Origin: CAYZNE01 sp964461035
Lineage (GTDB): Archaea; Nanobdellota; Nanobdellia; Woesearchaeales; CAYZNE01
Assembly: GCA_964461035.1 (NCBI GenBank)
Contig: CAYWRI010000008.1
Span: 1 to 47,894, forward strand
Length of the DNA: 47,894 nt
Direction of reading: 5' to 3'
The notes beneath the pieces were generated by a model that was not told the DNA's origin, did no database searches, and worked only from the letters and a program-made list of their open reading frames with translations. Position 1 is the first letter of the stretch; the number at the start of each line of letters is the position of its first letter. The translations under genes were made by a program, and so were the position numbers. Below are positions 15,909 through 24,161 of this stretch, one piece after another.

Positions 15909-16916
15909 ATGTTAGATGAACTCAGAAAAAAACTATTAAAATTTGATTTCAAGGATATTGTTGGTAATAAAAATGCAAAAAAGCAAGTAAAATCAGCACT
16001 TTATGCTAAAAGACCAATAATTATAGTTGGTCCTCCTGGAATTGGAAAAACAACACTTGCAAAAAACATTTTAGATATTATTCCAAAAACTAAATTTAAT
16101 GATTGTGGTTTTAATTGTTTACCTGAAAAACCAATTTGTCCTAAGTGTATTCTAAAGAAAAAACGAAATGAAGAAATAAAAACAAAAGAAATTAATCCTG
16201 AAGATTTATTTGTTAGAGTTCAAGGATCACCAGATTTAACTGCTGAAGACCTTATAGGAGATATTGATCCTGTCTTAGCAATGAAACATGGTTCTTTATC
16301 ATTAGAAGCTTTTAATCCTGGAAAAATATTCAAAGCAAATAATGGAATATTGTTTTTTGATGAAATAAATAGGTGCTCTGAAAAACTTCAAAACGCGCTA
16401 CTTCAAGTTCTTGAAGAAAAGAAAATAACTGTTGGAAGTTATAGTTTTGATTTTGATATTGATATGATATTTATTGCAACAATGAACCCTGAAGATTCTA
16501 GCACAGAACCTTTAAGCGATGTTTTTGTAGATAGATTTGATATGATATATATGGATTATCCTGAAACTGAAGAACAGGAGATAAAAATCTTAAAAAACAA
16601 AAAAATACATTATGCAGAAATTTCTGAAGATTTACTTAATTTTATTGTTGTATTTATTCAAGAACTACGTTCATCTAAAAACTTAGAAAAACATCCGGGA
16701 GTTAGAGCAACAATTGGTTTATATGAAAGAGTTCAAACAAATGCTCTTGTTTCAGGCAGAAATATTGCAACAATTGAAGATTTAAATGAAGTTTTTGTAT
16801 CTGTCCTTGCGCATAGAATAAAATTAAAACCATCTGTAGCATATACAAAAACAGTTGAAGAATTTCTAAGAGATCAATATGAAAAGCTATTAGAAAAAAT
16901 AGAACAGTCTACCTGA
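15909..16916 (+). CDS. AAA+ ATPase, magnesium-chelatase subunit I/MoxR type, with zinc-binding insert
   Basis: A 335-residue AAA+ protein. Walker A is GPPGIGKT at 41-48, Walker B is FFDEINR at 149-155 and sensor 1 is ATMNPED near 192. Between the Walker motifs, four cysteines (Cys66, Cys70, Cys77, Cys80) form a probable zinc site that ordinary MoxR proteins lack. The SPDLTAEDLIGDIDP stretch is typical of BchI/ChlI-like ATPases. No chlorophyll or cobalamin gene is near, so it probably works with the downstream VWA protein as a generic remodelling pair. GGAGG lies 8 bases before the ATG. This is the second ATPase/VWA module in the window. Confidence 0.9.
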   Translation: MLDELRKKLLKFDFKDIVGNKNAKKQVKSALYAKRPIIIVGPPGIGKTTLAKNILDIIPKTKFNDCGFNCLPEKPICPKCILKKKRNEEIKTKEINPEDLFVRVQGSPDLTAEDLIGDIDPVLAMKHGSLSLEAFNPGKIFKANNGILFFDEINRCSEKLQNALLQVLEEKKITVGSYSFDFDIDMIFIATMNPEDSSTEPLSDVFVDRFDMIYMDYPETEEQEIKILKNKKIHYAEISEDLLNFIVVFIQELRSSKNLEKHPGVRATIGLYERVQTNALVSGRNIATIEDLNEVFVSVLAHRIKLKPSVAYTKTVEEFLRDQYEKLLEKIEQST

Positions 16917-16986
16917 CGCCCAATTTTCTAAAAATGAGAAGCCTGATGTTAAAGGTCAAGAAAAAGTAACAGAGTTATCTGGAGAT

Positions 16987-18111
16987 ATGAAAAAAGATAA
17001 TAGTGGAGACGAAAAATTAATGTCCACAGTTGATTCTGGAGAAGCAGAAGATAATAATGGAAAAATTGCAGAAGAATCAATAAATAATTCCATGGGCAGT
17101 TTTACTCCTGATTTATTATTTCAAAACATGGTTAGAAATTACAAAAATGCTAAAAAACTCTATGGTGAAACTATTATAAGAGAATTAACTGATTTTGAAC
17201 CAGGATTTGTTGAAAAAAATATTAAAATTCCTGAATTTCAAAAAGAAATTAAAAAAAATATTGCTGCAAATGTAAAAAAACTTCAATCTGACGGAATAGT
17301 TGATAATGAATTTGTTTTAACTGATTCAGGAATTGAACTTGCAGCAGTTCACATATGTCAAACTGAATTAGATAAACTCAAAATTAAAGGCGTTGGAGAC
17401 CAAAAAATAAAAGAAAAAGATATTAATGGTTCCAAAGAAGAGTATGCTTTATTTAGAAGAGGATCCAAATATAAGGATGTTTCAATAACACAGACAATAA
17501 AATCTGCTGTTAGAAGAGCACACAATAATATTTCTATTGATGACATGAGAATATATGAAAGAAAAAAACAAGGTAAACTAGATATAATTTATGCAATTGA
17601 TGCAAGCGGAAGCATGAAAGGAAAAAGAATTGGAATGAGCAAACGAGCTGGAATCGCACTGGCATATAAAGCAATTCTTGATAAAAACCGTGTTGGAATT
17701 ATTGTTTTTGATACTGAAATAAGAAAAACAATTGAATTAACAATTAACTTTAATCAAATCTTGAAAGAGCTTGTAATAATTAAAGCCAAAAATAAAACTA
17801 ATATTCATGAGGTTATAAAAACTGCAACAAGAATGTTGAGTAAAAGCAAAAATACAAAACACATTGTAATATTATCTGATGCAATGCCCAATGTTGGAGA
17901 AAAACCAAAAATCGAAATCTTTGAGAATACTGCAACCGCATTTGCTCAAGGTATAACAACTTCTGTAATCGGAATAAATCTTGAAAAAGAAGGACAGAAA
18001 ATTGCAGAGAAAATTGCAAACATTGGAAATGGAAGACTTTATGGAATTAAAAAAACAGACGAACTTGACGCAATCATTCTAGAAGACTACGAGTTCGCTA
18101 AAAGAAATTAA
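16987..18111 (+). CDS. VWA-domain protein (magnesium-chelatase subunit D-like)
   Basis: 374 residues from ATG 16987. An acidic N-terminus is followed by a helical middle and a von Willebrand factor A domain with a complete metal site (DASGS at 205-209, TNIHE near 272, LSDAMPN near 297). It should be the substrate-adaptor partner of the AAA+ protein just upstream. The frame stays open for 28 codons before the ATG, back to 16903, overlapping the end of the ATPase gene by 14 bases. The extension encodes plausible acidic sequence (KNEKPDVKGQEKVTELSGD) but contains no usual start codon. An unusual start or a +1 frameshift from the ATPase frame cannot be excluded. Confidence 0.88.
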   Translation: MKKDNSGDEKLMSTVDSGEAEDNNGKIAEESINNSMGSFTPDLLFQNMVRNYKNAKKLYGETIIRELTDFEPGFVEKNIKIPEFQKEIKKNIAANVKKLQSDGIVDNEFVLTDSGIELAAVHICQTELDKLKIKGVGDQKIKEKDINGSKEEYALFRRGSKYKDVSITQTIKSAVRRAHNNISIDDMRIYERKKQGKLDIIYAIDASGSMKGKRIGMSKRAGIALAYKAILDKNRVGIIVFDTEIRKTIELTINFNQILKELVIIKAKNKTNIHEVIKTATRMLSKSKNTKHIVILSDAMPNVGEKPKIEIFENTATAFAQGITTSVIGINLEKEGQKIAEKIANIGNGRLYGIKKTDELDAIILEDYEFAKRN

Positions 18112-18120
18112 TTTTATTTT

Positions 18121-18185
18121 TTTTAATAGACATTGTATCTAACAAATTTTATATTCAATAAATTTGAAGTCCTAAAAACGTAAGA
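18121..18185 (+). repeat. 3'-flank motif shared by three successive genes
   Basis: After the stop codons of the VWA gene, the following membrane gene and the hydrolase gene come related sequences at 18121-18185, 18701-18760 and 19590-19660. A T-rich run is followed by ATTGTATCTAACA (exact in the first two; TTTACATCTAATA in the third), and the first and third also share TCCTAAAA-CG. The position suggests an RNA 3'-end or termination signal, or copies of a small repeat. Confidence 0.4.
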
Positions 18186-18271
18186 AGGCAATTTTCCTTT
18201 CAAAAAAATTAATAAGAAGATTTATAAAAAATAATAATTATAACTTAGTAAATCAATAAAAGGTGATACTT

Positions 18272-18685
18272 ATGAAAAGACCAGGTGTAGTTTGGGTATT
18301 CGCAATTCTTATATCGTTAGGAATTTTATGGGAATTGTTTGGATTTTTTGCAATAATTTCGGGAGCCGCAGGCATTGCAATAAGCGGGCTAATTATTGTT
18401 TCGCTAGTAGTAGAATTAGTATTAATTGTTCTAAGAGGAATTATGATATTCCATTTTTTCACATTGAAAAAAAGCGCGATTCTATGGACACACATAAGTT
18501 TTGGTGCTGCACTAGGAATTGATATCATAACTTATATAATCTACTTTGCCACAATTAGTTCTGTGGGAATTGCATTGGTAATACCGCCAACAGTATTAGA
18601 AATTGTATTTTACATATTCTTCTGGTGGGCTGTAGTAGACTATGTTAAAAAGAAACAAATAGATAATCAACAAGCATTTACATAA
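18272..18685 (+). CDS. Four-segment membrane protein, unknown
   Basis: 137 residues from ATG 18272, chosen over the in-frame GTG at 18263 because AGGTGA lies five bases before the ATG. It has four hydrophobic segments (about 8-30, 36-57, 72-95, 100-124) and a short Lys/Gln tail. This is the size and pattern of small DUF-type membrane proteins common in DPANN genomes. There is no catalytic motif, and the family is not recognised. Confidence 0.75.
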   Translation: MKRPGVVWVFAILISLGILWELFGFFAIISGAAGIAISGLIIVSLVVELVLIVLRGIMIFHFFTLKKSAILWTHISFGAALGIDIITYIIYFATISSVGIALVIPPTVLEIVFYIFFWWAVVDYVKKKQIDNQQAFT

Positions 18686-18810
18686 TATTTTATTTTTCTA
18701 TTTTTTTAATTAGTATTGTATCTAACAGAGTAGTTAAAAGAAGTTTTTCCCTGAATGGAAAATTTGTGAAGTTTCTGAATCTCCAATAATATATTCTCAA
18801 GGATAAAAAT

Positions 18811-18818
18811 ATTTAAAG
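18811..18818 (+). promoter_or_regulatory. TATA-like box for the carbon-nitrogen hydrolase gene
   Basis: ATTTAAAG centred about 28 bases before the ATG at 18843, which fits a leaderless start. Confidence 0.45.
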
Positions 18819-18842
18819 TTTAATATATTAGTTTATTCTATC

Positions 18843-19565
18843 ATGAAAATTGCATTAATACAAATACCAATTATAGCTGAAAACATTGAAGACAATTTTA
18901 CAAAAATAATTGAGTTTACTAAAAAATCAAAATCATTAGGAGCTGAATTAATAGTATTTCCAGAAACTACTTTAACAGATTATGTTCGAGATATTGAACA
19001 ATTTTCTATGGAAATTAATACTGAGCCAATTATTCAAAAAATAAAACAATTAGCTGAGAAATTATCTGTTTTTATTTCATTTGGAACACTTGAAAAAGAG
19101 GATGACAAAAAATATATTACTCAAATATTTATTGGACCAAATAATTATTTCTATAAATATAGAAAAACTTGGATATATTCAACAAAAGATGAATCAAAAA
19201 TCAAAAGACATAGAAATGAAATAGATTATTTAAATCCTGGAAGTGGACCTGATCTTTTTACAATTAAAGGAATAAAATGCTCATGTATGATTTGTGCAGA
19301 TGGAAATTCTAAAAAATGCTTAAATTCGATTAAGAAATTAAAACCGCAACTAGTTTTTTTCCCTAATAATCGAGAAATGTTTCGTAAGGGATACAAGGAG
19401 AATATCGCAAAAGAGATTGATTCAACGTTATTAGTAATTAATAGAATTAGTGATTCATGGGGAGTAAATTGTGAAGGTGGAACAGCGATTTATTCAAATA
19501 CTGGAAAATTAATTAGTTCTACTAAAAAAAATTCTGAAGAAATATTAATTTATGATTTTAATTAA
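18843..19565 (+). CDS. Carbon-nitrogen hydrolase (nitrilase superfamily)
   Basis: A 240-residue nitrilase-superfamily hydrolase with the Glu-Lys-Cys triad: Glu41 in VFPETTL, Lys108 in YRKTWIY and Cys151 in MICADGN. Family members hydrolyse amides or nitriles or transfer acyl groups through a cysteine thioester. It is somewhat shorter than the usual 260-280 residues. The residue set after the cysteine (ADGNSKK) does not match the common omega-amidase or N-carbamoylputrescine types, so the substrate remains open. It is monocistronic. Confidence 0.88.
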   Translation: MKIALIQIPIIAENIEDNFTKIIEFTKKSKSLGAELIVFPETTLTDYVRDIEQFSMEINTEPIIQKIKQLAEKLSVFISFGTLEKEDDKKYITQIFIGPNNYFYKYRKTWIYSTKDESKIKRHRNEIDYLNPGSGPDLFTIKGIKCSCMICADGNSKKCLNSIKKLKPQLVFFPNNREMFRKGYKENIAKEIDSTLLVINRISDSWGVNCEGGTAIYSNTGKLISSTKKNSEEILIYDFN

Positions 19566-19673
19566 TTATTATCTGTTTTTTATTCCCTTCTTTTTTAAGG
19601 TATTTACATCTAATAGATTTTATGCAAAATTGAGAATAAATCCTAAAACGAGAAGAGAGCTTGGTTAAGAAAT

Positions 19674-20177
19674 TTATTTAGATACAAGTTCGTCCAATTT
19701 TGTTAACATCTTTGTATAAGCTTCTTCCACAGTTCCTGCTTTACAAACTAATTCCTCATCACTAGGTTTCAGCTCCAAAAACGCAGGTTTGTCAGAATTG
19801 AAGTAAAACCCCTCTAAGCCTCCACAAAATAGATTAGCCATTTTTTCATTTAAAGTATCAATGTTGTTCTGAATTGTTTGCATACTTTCAACTATTTCTT
19901 CAGGAATAGGTATTGGCACTCCTGAATAACTATCTTCATTACCAATTTCTGCTTTTGCAGTAACTTCACCAGTTTTATATAATTTAAAATACAATTTAAA
20001 ACTATCATCATTCACTTTACAATATTTTGAATCTACGGGTAAGGATAATGCAAAAGCAACAAAATCTTCTTGCTTAAAGTTAGGACGATCTAAGTTTACC
20101 CCTTGTTCACTTAAATATTCTAAATTAGCTTTGTGTTTTGCAACAAATGCGTCATTATCCATTAATGTGGGCGTCAT
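19674..20177 (-). CDS. Hypothetical soluble protein
   Basis: A 167-residue acidic, soluble-looking protein with no signal peptide or membrane segment. The middle (residues 60-95) alternates hydrophobic and charged residues like a small beta-sheet, and the C-terminal 70 residues are helical (a heptad-like stretch around IVESMQTIQNNIDTLNEKM). I do not recognise the family. The ATG at 20177 is chosen because nothing in frame upstream looks better. Confidence 0.6.
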   Translation of the reverse strand: MTPTLMDNDAFVAKHKANLEYLSEQGVNLDRPNFKQEDFVAFALSLPVDSKYCKVNDDSFKLYFKLYKTGEVTAKAEIGNEDSYSGVPIPIPEEIVESMQTIQNNIDTLNEKMANLFCGGLEGFYFNSDKPAFLELKPSDEELVCKAGTVEEAYTKMLTKLDELVSK

Positions 20178-20220
20178 ATAAAGATTGAAAAATGAACTAA
20201 TTTATAAACTTTTCCTTTTT

Positions 20221-20410
20221 CACCACTCTAAAGATACAACAATGCCAACGACAGAGCTCAATAATTATCTTAACTAAGGTACCGTTGCACTCAGCAATAC
20301 GAACTTATTCTCAACCATCCACACCTAAAATGTTTCGCTCACCCACCTATTTTGATTTTTTGCCTTCAACATCGTCGCGCTAAAAACAACCCAGACTAAG
20401 AACATAATAG
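20221..20410. other. GC-enriched noncoding stretch, possible RNA gene
   Basis: This is part of the 394-base gene-free gap 20178-20571. By my count about 40 percent of bases in 20221-20400 are G or C, clearly above the surrounding intergenic DNA, and neither strand has a credible reading frame. In AT-rich archaea such local enrichment often marks stable RNAs. I could not fit it to tRNA, SRP RNA or RNase P RNA signatures. Bases 20411-20571 return to AT-rich sequence with nothing visible. Confidence 0.3.
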
Positions 20411-20571
20411 CGATTAAGAGATTCTAGAAACTTGTAGTTTTTTCCATTCAAATTTTTCCCAGGACAAAACTTCTTTAAATCCTGATTTAAATCAAATTTT
20501 CTTCTGCTAGAAATTTAAATCTTTAATACGTAAGCTAGTTTAAATACAAATTTATTCAGAATTATATTAAA

Positions 20572-21021
20572 TCAGTTCTTTTTTTCTTTAATTATTCCGC
20601 TTAATTTGGCAACTGGAAATGAAGCTGTTAAATAACTGCCTACAACAAGTACATCAGTTACAAAAGAAGAATTAGAAGGAGTATATCCTTGATTTATAAA
20701 ATAGTCTTGAAGAAAAGGTCGACCAATTAAATATGCTACATCAAGAATCGCAAGTCCTGCATTAAATTTCAGGTTATCTGAGATAAATTGTTTCCAATTA
20801 AATTTTCCACCTATTTCATAAATTTCTTTATTATCTCTTGCGTGCAAAGGCATAAACACACCTAATGAAGTAACATATTGTGCAATTGTAGATACAGTTC
20901 CAATTATTTGTCCATCATCAGTAAAATAATTTGCTAATTCTGAAACTCCTGCAGCTACAGCCACTGCCACAATCGCAGTTATTCCAAAGTTTTTTGCAAA
21001 TGATAAATATTTACTTTTCAT
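20572..21021 (-). CDS. Small membrane protein, unknown
   Basis: 149 residues from ATG 21021; a TTG one codon earlier is less likely. An N-terminal hydrophobic helix (GITAIVAVAVAAGVSELANY) is followed by hydrophobic segments around residues 40-58, 85-105 and 120-140. This suggests three or four membrane passes. The family is not recognised. It is divergent from the secreted-protein gene at 21159. Confidence 0.65.
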   Translation of the reverse strand: MKSKYLSFAKNFGITAIVAVAVAAGVSELANYFTDDGQIIGTVSTIAQYVTSLGVFMPLHARDNKEIYEIGGKFNWKQFISDNLKFNAGLAILDVAYLIGRPFLQDYFINQGYTPSNSSFVTDVLVVGSYLTASFPVAKLSGIIKEKKN

Positions 21022-21148
21022 CAAAATTAGAATAATCCAAATATTTAAAAAACTTCATTTTATTATTTCGATGTTACACACAATATATTCAGAATTAAGT
21101 AATAAAAGTTTATAAGAAATAATTTACTCACAAAAATATTAGATTAAA

Positions 21149-21155
21149 AGGTGAT
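21149..21155 (+). promoter_or_regulatory. Ribosome binding site of the secreted protein gene
   Basis: AGGTGAT just before ATG 21159. The same AGGTGA(T)-A/T-ATG arrangement starts the genes at 18272 and 37092. Confidence 0.6.
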
Positions 21156-21158
21156 AAA

Positions 21159-22172
21159 ATGAAACAAATTATTTCAATTGTTATACTTGTATTGTTTCTT
21201 AGTGCAAGTGTTTTTGCAGTGACAAATATTAAAAATGTAAACGAGACTTCCAAAAAGCAAGAAATAATTGAAAAATTAAATAATAGAGATTTTGTTATTT
21301 TTAGTGATCCAGTTATTTTTCAAGACTTTGTTCAATTCAGTGATTCAGTTAGTATGTTTGAAACATATATTCAATCTTTGTTTACTGATTTTATAGATGC
21401 AGAAAGCATAGATGTTGAAAGTCTTGAGTCAGAATATTTTTATACTGAAGAACTTGAAACAGAACAAGCACATATTTCTGAGGACTTAGTTGTTGATGAA
21501 AATATGAAAGTTATGTCCTTAGCTCAAAATTCAGATGAGGAATATGGATATGCGTGTCTTAATTCTCAAGGCGAGTTTTTTAGAAGTGGCATTCCCTGCC
21601 CAGAATTAAATGTAAATTCTGATGTAGAACTTTGGTTTATTCAAATAGGAGAAGTTATTAATCTTGATTTTCAAGAAAATGAATTTCGAATTGAACTTCT
21701 TAATATATTTAATGAAAGCAATTCGTTAGGAAAAAGTGCTTTATTCAAAATAAATGGAGATTATGATATTATAGAAGAAGGAAATGAAGCAAACATTGAT
21801 GGATTGAATATTCAATTAGACAATATTTTCTTTGATGAAAATGAATTTCAAAGATTAAAAATCATTTTGCATGAACTTGCATCTCCCACCATCTTATTGG
21901 TTGAAGATTTTCCTTTTGAATATGAATTTACTAAGCTTTATGAAAATCTCAGGTTTAATTATTCAGAAAATTCAGAGATTCAAGATATAGAAATAATATT
22001 TGCTGAAGCAATAACGGGGGACACAACCTTAGAGGTGAATGATGTATCTGTTGGAACAGTTCTTGCTGGAGAAAGCATCATACTAAACAACATAGCACTG
22101 GACATCATATTGACTAATTTTATTAATGAATCTCTTGATTCAATGATAATAGTTGTTAATGATATTAGATAA
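21159..22172 (+). CDS. Secreted acidic protein, unknown
   Basis: 337 residues with a clear signal peptide (MKQIISIVILVLFLSASVFA, cleavage expected after VFA). The mature part is strongly acidic, rich in Glu, Asp, Phe and Ile, with a spacer at residues 45-120 and then beta-rich sequence that may form one or two immunoglobulin-like sheets. There is no lipobox cysteine, anchor or catalytic motif. The start is supported by the ribosome binding site. It probably sits on or outside the cell surface. Confidence 0.75.
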   Translation: MKQIISIVILVLFLSASVFAVTNIKNVNETSKKQEIIEKLNNRDFVIFSDPVIFQDFVQFSDSVSMFETYIQSLFTDFIDAESIDVESLESEYFYTEELETEQAHISEDLVVDENMKVMSLAQNSDEEYGYACLNSQGEFFRSGIPCPELNVNSDVELWFIQIGEVINLDFQENEFRIELLNIFNESNSLGKSALFKINGDYDIIEEGNEANIDGLNIQLDNIFFDENEFQRLKIILHELASPTILLVEDFPFEYEFTKLYENLRFNYSENSEIQDIEIIFAEAITGDTTLEVNDVSVGTVLAGESIILNNIALDIILTNFINESLDSMIIVVNDIR

Positions 22173-22240
22173 AAGCGATTACTTTGTAACAAACATAAGA
22201 CCGAAGAGTTTAAAAAATAGAATAAAATACTGTGAAGATA

Positions 22241-23554
22241 ATGAAAGCAAATATTTATGTTAAAACATTTGGTTGTAGTTTAAACCGAAGTGATAGTGAA
22301 AGAATTAAAGGAATTCTTAAAGCAGATTCATTCAATATAGTTAATGATGTAACTGAATCAGATATTGTGATAATAAATAGTTGCACCGTAAAAAATGTTG
22401 CAGAACAAAAACTTTACAGAGAAATAAGAAATTCTGAAAAACTCGGTAAAAAAATTATTGTTGCCGGTTGTGTTCCTCAAGCAGAGAAAAAGCTTGCACA
22501 AACAACACTAAAAAAATATTCAATTATCGGACCAAACAATATAAATGATATTGTTAAAGTTGTTAATGCAACCTTGGAAAATAAAAGAATTGTTTTATTA
22601 GATGATAAACATCCTATTAATAAAATTAATAATTCTACTTTACCTGAAAATAAACTCATTGCGATAATTCCTATAAGTGAAGGTTGCATTGGTAATTGTA
22701 GTTATTGCAAAACAAAACAGGCAAGAGGTAATATAAATTCGTATACTCCCGAAAAAATAATTAAAAAAATTGAAGAATCATTAAAATCAGGGGCAAAAGA
22801 AATATGGTTAACAGCGCAGGACACTTCGTGTTATGGCATAGATATAGAAACAAGTCTTCCTCAACTTTTAGAAAAAATAATTAAAATAAAATATGATTTT
22901 AAAATTAGAGTTGGAATGGGTAATCCAAATTCGTTTCTAAAAGAAATTGATAATTATTTAGAAATTTTTGAAAATGATAAAGAAAATAAGCTCTATAAAT
23001 TCTTTCATATTCCTGTACAATCAGGTTCTAATAAAATCTTAAAAGACATGAATAGGTTTTATGACGTTGAAGATTTTAAAAAATTAATTAAAATAATAAA
23101 AACCAGATTACCTGATGCGTGTATAGCAACAGATATTATTGTTGGTTATCCAAAAGAAAGTGATAAAGACTTTAAGGAATCATTAGATTTGATTACTTGG
23201 TTAAAGGCAGATATCTTAAATGTATCTCGCTTCTGGATTCGACCTCAAACAGAAGTTGAATCAAAAGGTTATAAACACTTACCAACTTTATTGATTAAAG
23301 AAAGAACAAAAGAAATGACTGATTTATTTAAAGAAATATCTAAACAAGAAAATGATAAATGGAAAACTTGGCAAGGTCAAGTTTTGATAAGTGAAAAAGG
23401 AAAAAACAATTCACTCGTCGGTAAAAATGATTCGTATAAACAGGTTGTGTTTCATTGTGAAGAAGTTTTAAAGAACAAACTTAAACTTGGAGATAAAGTA
23501 ATCGCAAAAACTCAATCCCTGGATAGATATCATATTAATGGTGAAGTTTGTTAG
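22241..23554 (+). CDS. tRNA threonylcarbamoyladenosine methylthiotransferase (MtaB/CDKAL1 type)
   Basis: 437 residues from ATG 22241 (GTG 22232 is in frame but less likely). It is a radical-SAM methylthiotransferase that turns t6A37 into ms2t6A37 in tRNA. The N-terminal UPF0004 domain carries the auxiliary cluster cysteines Cys12 (TFGCSLNRSD), Cys48 (NSCTV) and Cys77 (GCVPQ). The radical-SAM domain has the CxxxCxxC cysteines Cys149, Cys153 and Cys156, and the C-terminal 65 residues form a TRAM domain. The SLNRSD variant of the usual QMN motif points to the archaeal/eukaryotic subtype rather than MiaB. It acts on ANN-decoding tRNAs such as the tRNA-Thr in this window. Confidence 0.93.
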   Translation: MKANIYVKTFGCSLNRSDSERIKGILKADSFNIVNDVTESDIVIINSCTVKNVAEQKLYREIRNSEKLGKKIIVAGCVPQAEKKLAQTTLKKYSIIGPNNINDIVKVVNATLENKRIVLLDDKHPINKINNSTLPENKLIAIIPISEGCIGNCSYCKTKQARGNINSYTPEKIIKKIEESLKSGAKEIWLTAQDTSCYGIDIETSLPQLLEKIIKIKYDFKIRVGMGNPNSFLKEIDNYLEIFENDKENKLYKFFHIPVQSGSNKILKDMNRFYDVEDFKKLIKIIKTRLPDACIATDIIVGYPKESDKDFKESLDLITWLKADILNVSRFWIRPQTEVESKGYKHLPTLLIKERTKEMTDLFKEISKQENDKWKTWQGQVLISEKGKNNSLVGKNDSYKQVVFHCEEVLKNKLKLGDKVIAKTQSLDRYHINGEVC

Positions 23555-23599
23555 CAAGTTAATGAAAAAGAATTTTATTAAAATAGCTCATTAAAAACA

Positions 23600-23609
23600 T
23601 TTATAAATA
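23600..23609 (+). promoter_or_regulatory. TATA box for the frameshifted membrane gene
   Basis: TTTATAAATA centred 26 bases before ATG 23630, which supports that start and a leaderless transcript. Confidence 0.6.
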
Positions 23610-23629
23610 TTTTATTTAATTTGTGTAAT

Positions 23630-23990
23630 ATGAATTTAAAATCTAAAGTGTGGAGTAATTTATTTCTACTTGTTCCTGTTTTAATAAGTTTATATTTTCA
23701 CTTATTTTTTCAAGCCATGTTAATTTTTTCTCTGATAATATTTTCTTCTTTATATCATTTTTACGAAGAAAAACGATTCGATTTAATCGATAAAAGTAGC
23801 ATACACACTAATCATTAATAATTTATATCTTTGTTATCTTTCAAACTTTAAATTACCCTATTTTTTATTAACATTAATATTTGTGTTTATTGGATTTTAT
23901 TTTTTCTTTATTAAAAAGAAAGATGATTATGAATGGCACATTTCTTGCGCATTGATCACTTTATTTTGTATTTTAGGATATGTATTATAA
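23630..23990 (+). pseudogene. Frameshifted multi-pass membrane protein (CREST/hemolysin III-like)
   Basis: The frame from ATG 23630 runs to a stop at 23816, but the +1 frame continues the protein without a break: FDLIDK, then VAYTLIINNLYLCY and further membrane segments, ending at 23990 with WHISCALITLFCILGYVL. Removing one A from the AAAA run at 23792-23795 joins the two parts into one protein of about 120 residues with four or five membrane helices. SSLYHF, the Asp in LIDK and the late Trp-His resemble the Ser-His-Asp-His pattern of the CREST superfamily (hemolysin III, PAQR, alkaline ceramidase), but the protein is shorter. It is either a real frameshift or a one-base sequence error. Confidence 0.6.
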
Positions 23991-24161
23991 GAATTCTCGT
24001 AATATTGGCAGAAAAGGGTATAATAAATTAAATTACTACTTTAAACATGTCAACTATGCAAAATCTTTATAAAGTAATTAAGCAAGATTATATTAATTCT
24101 CAGATATAAATTGATAAGTAATACTCTATTGAGAACATAAGTTACGGGAATTGGTGTTTAG

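Noticed and set aside
15909..18111. True magnesium or cobalt chelatase genes
   Set aside because: The ATPase and VWA subunits resemble BchI/BchD, but there is no BchH/CobN subunit and no tetrapyrrole gene in the window.
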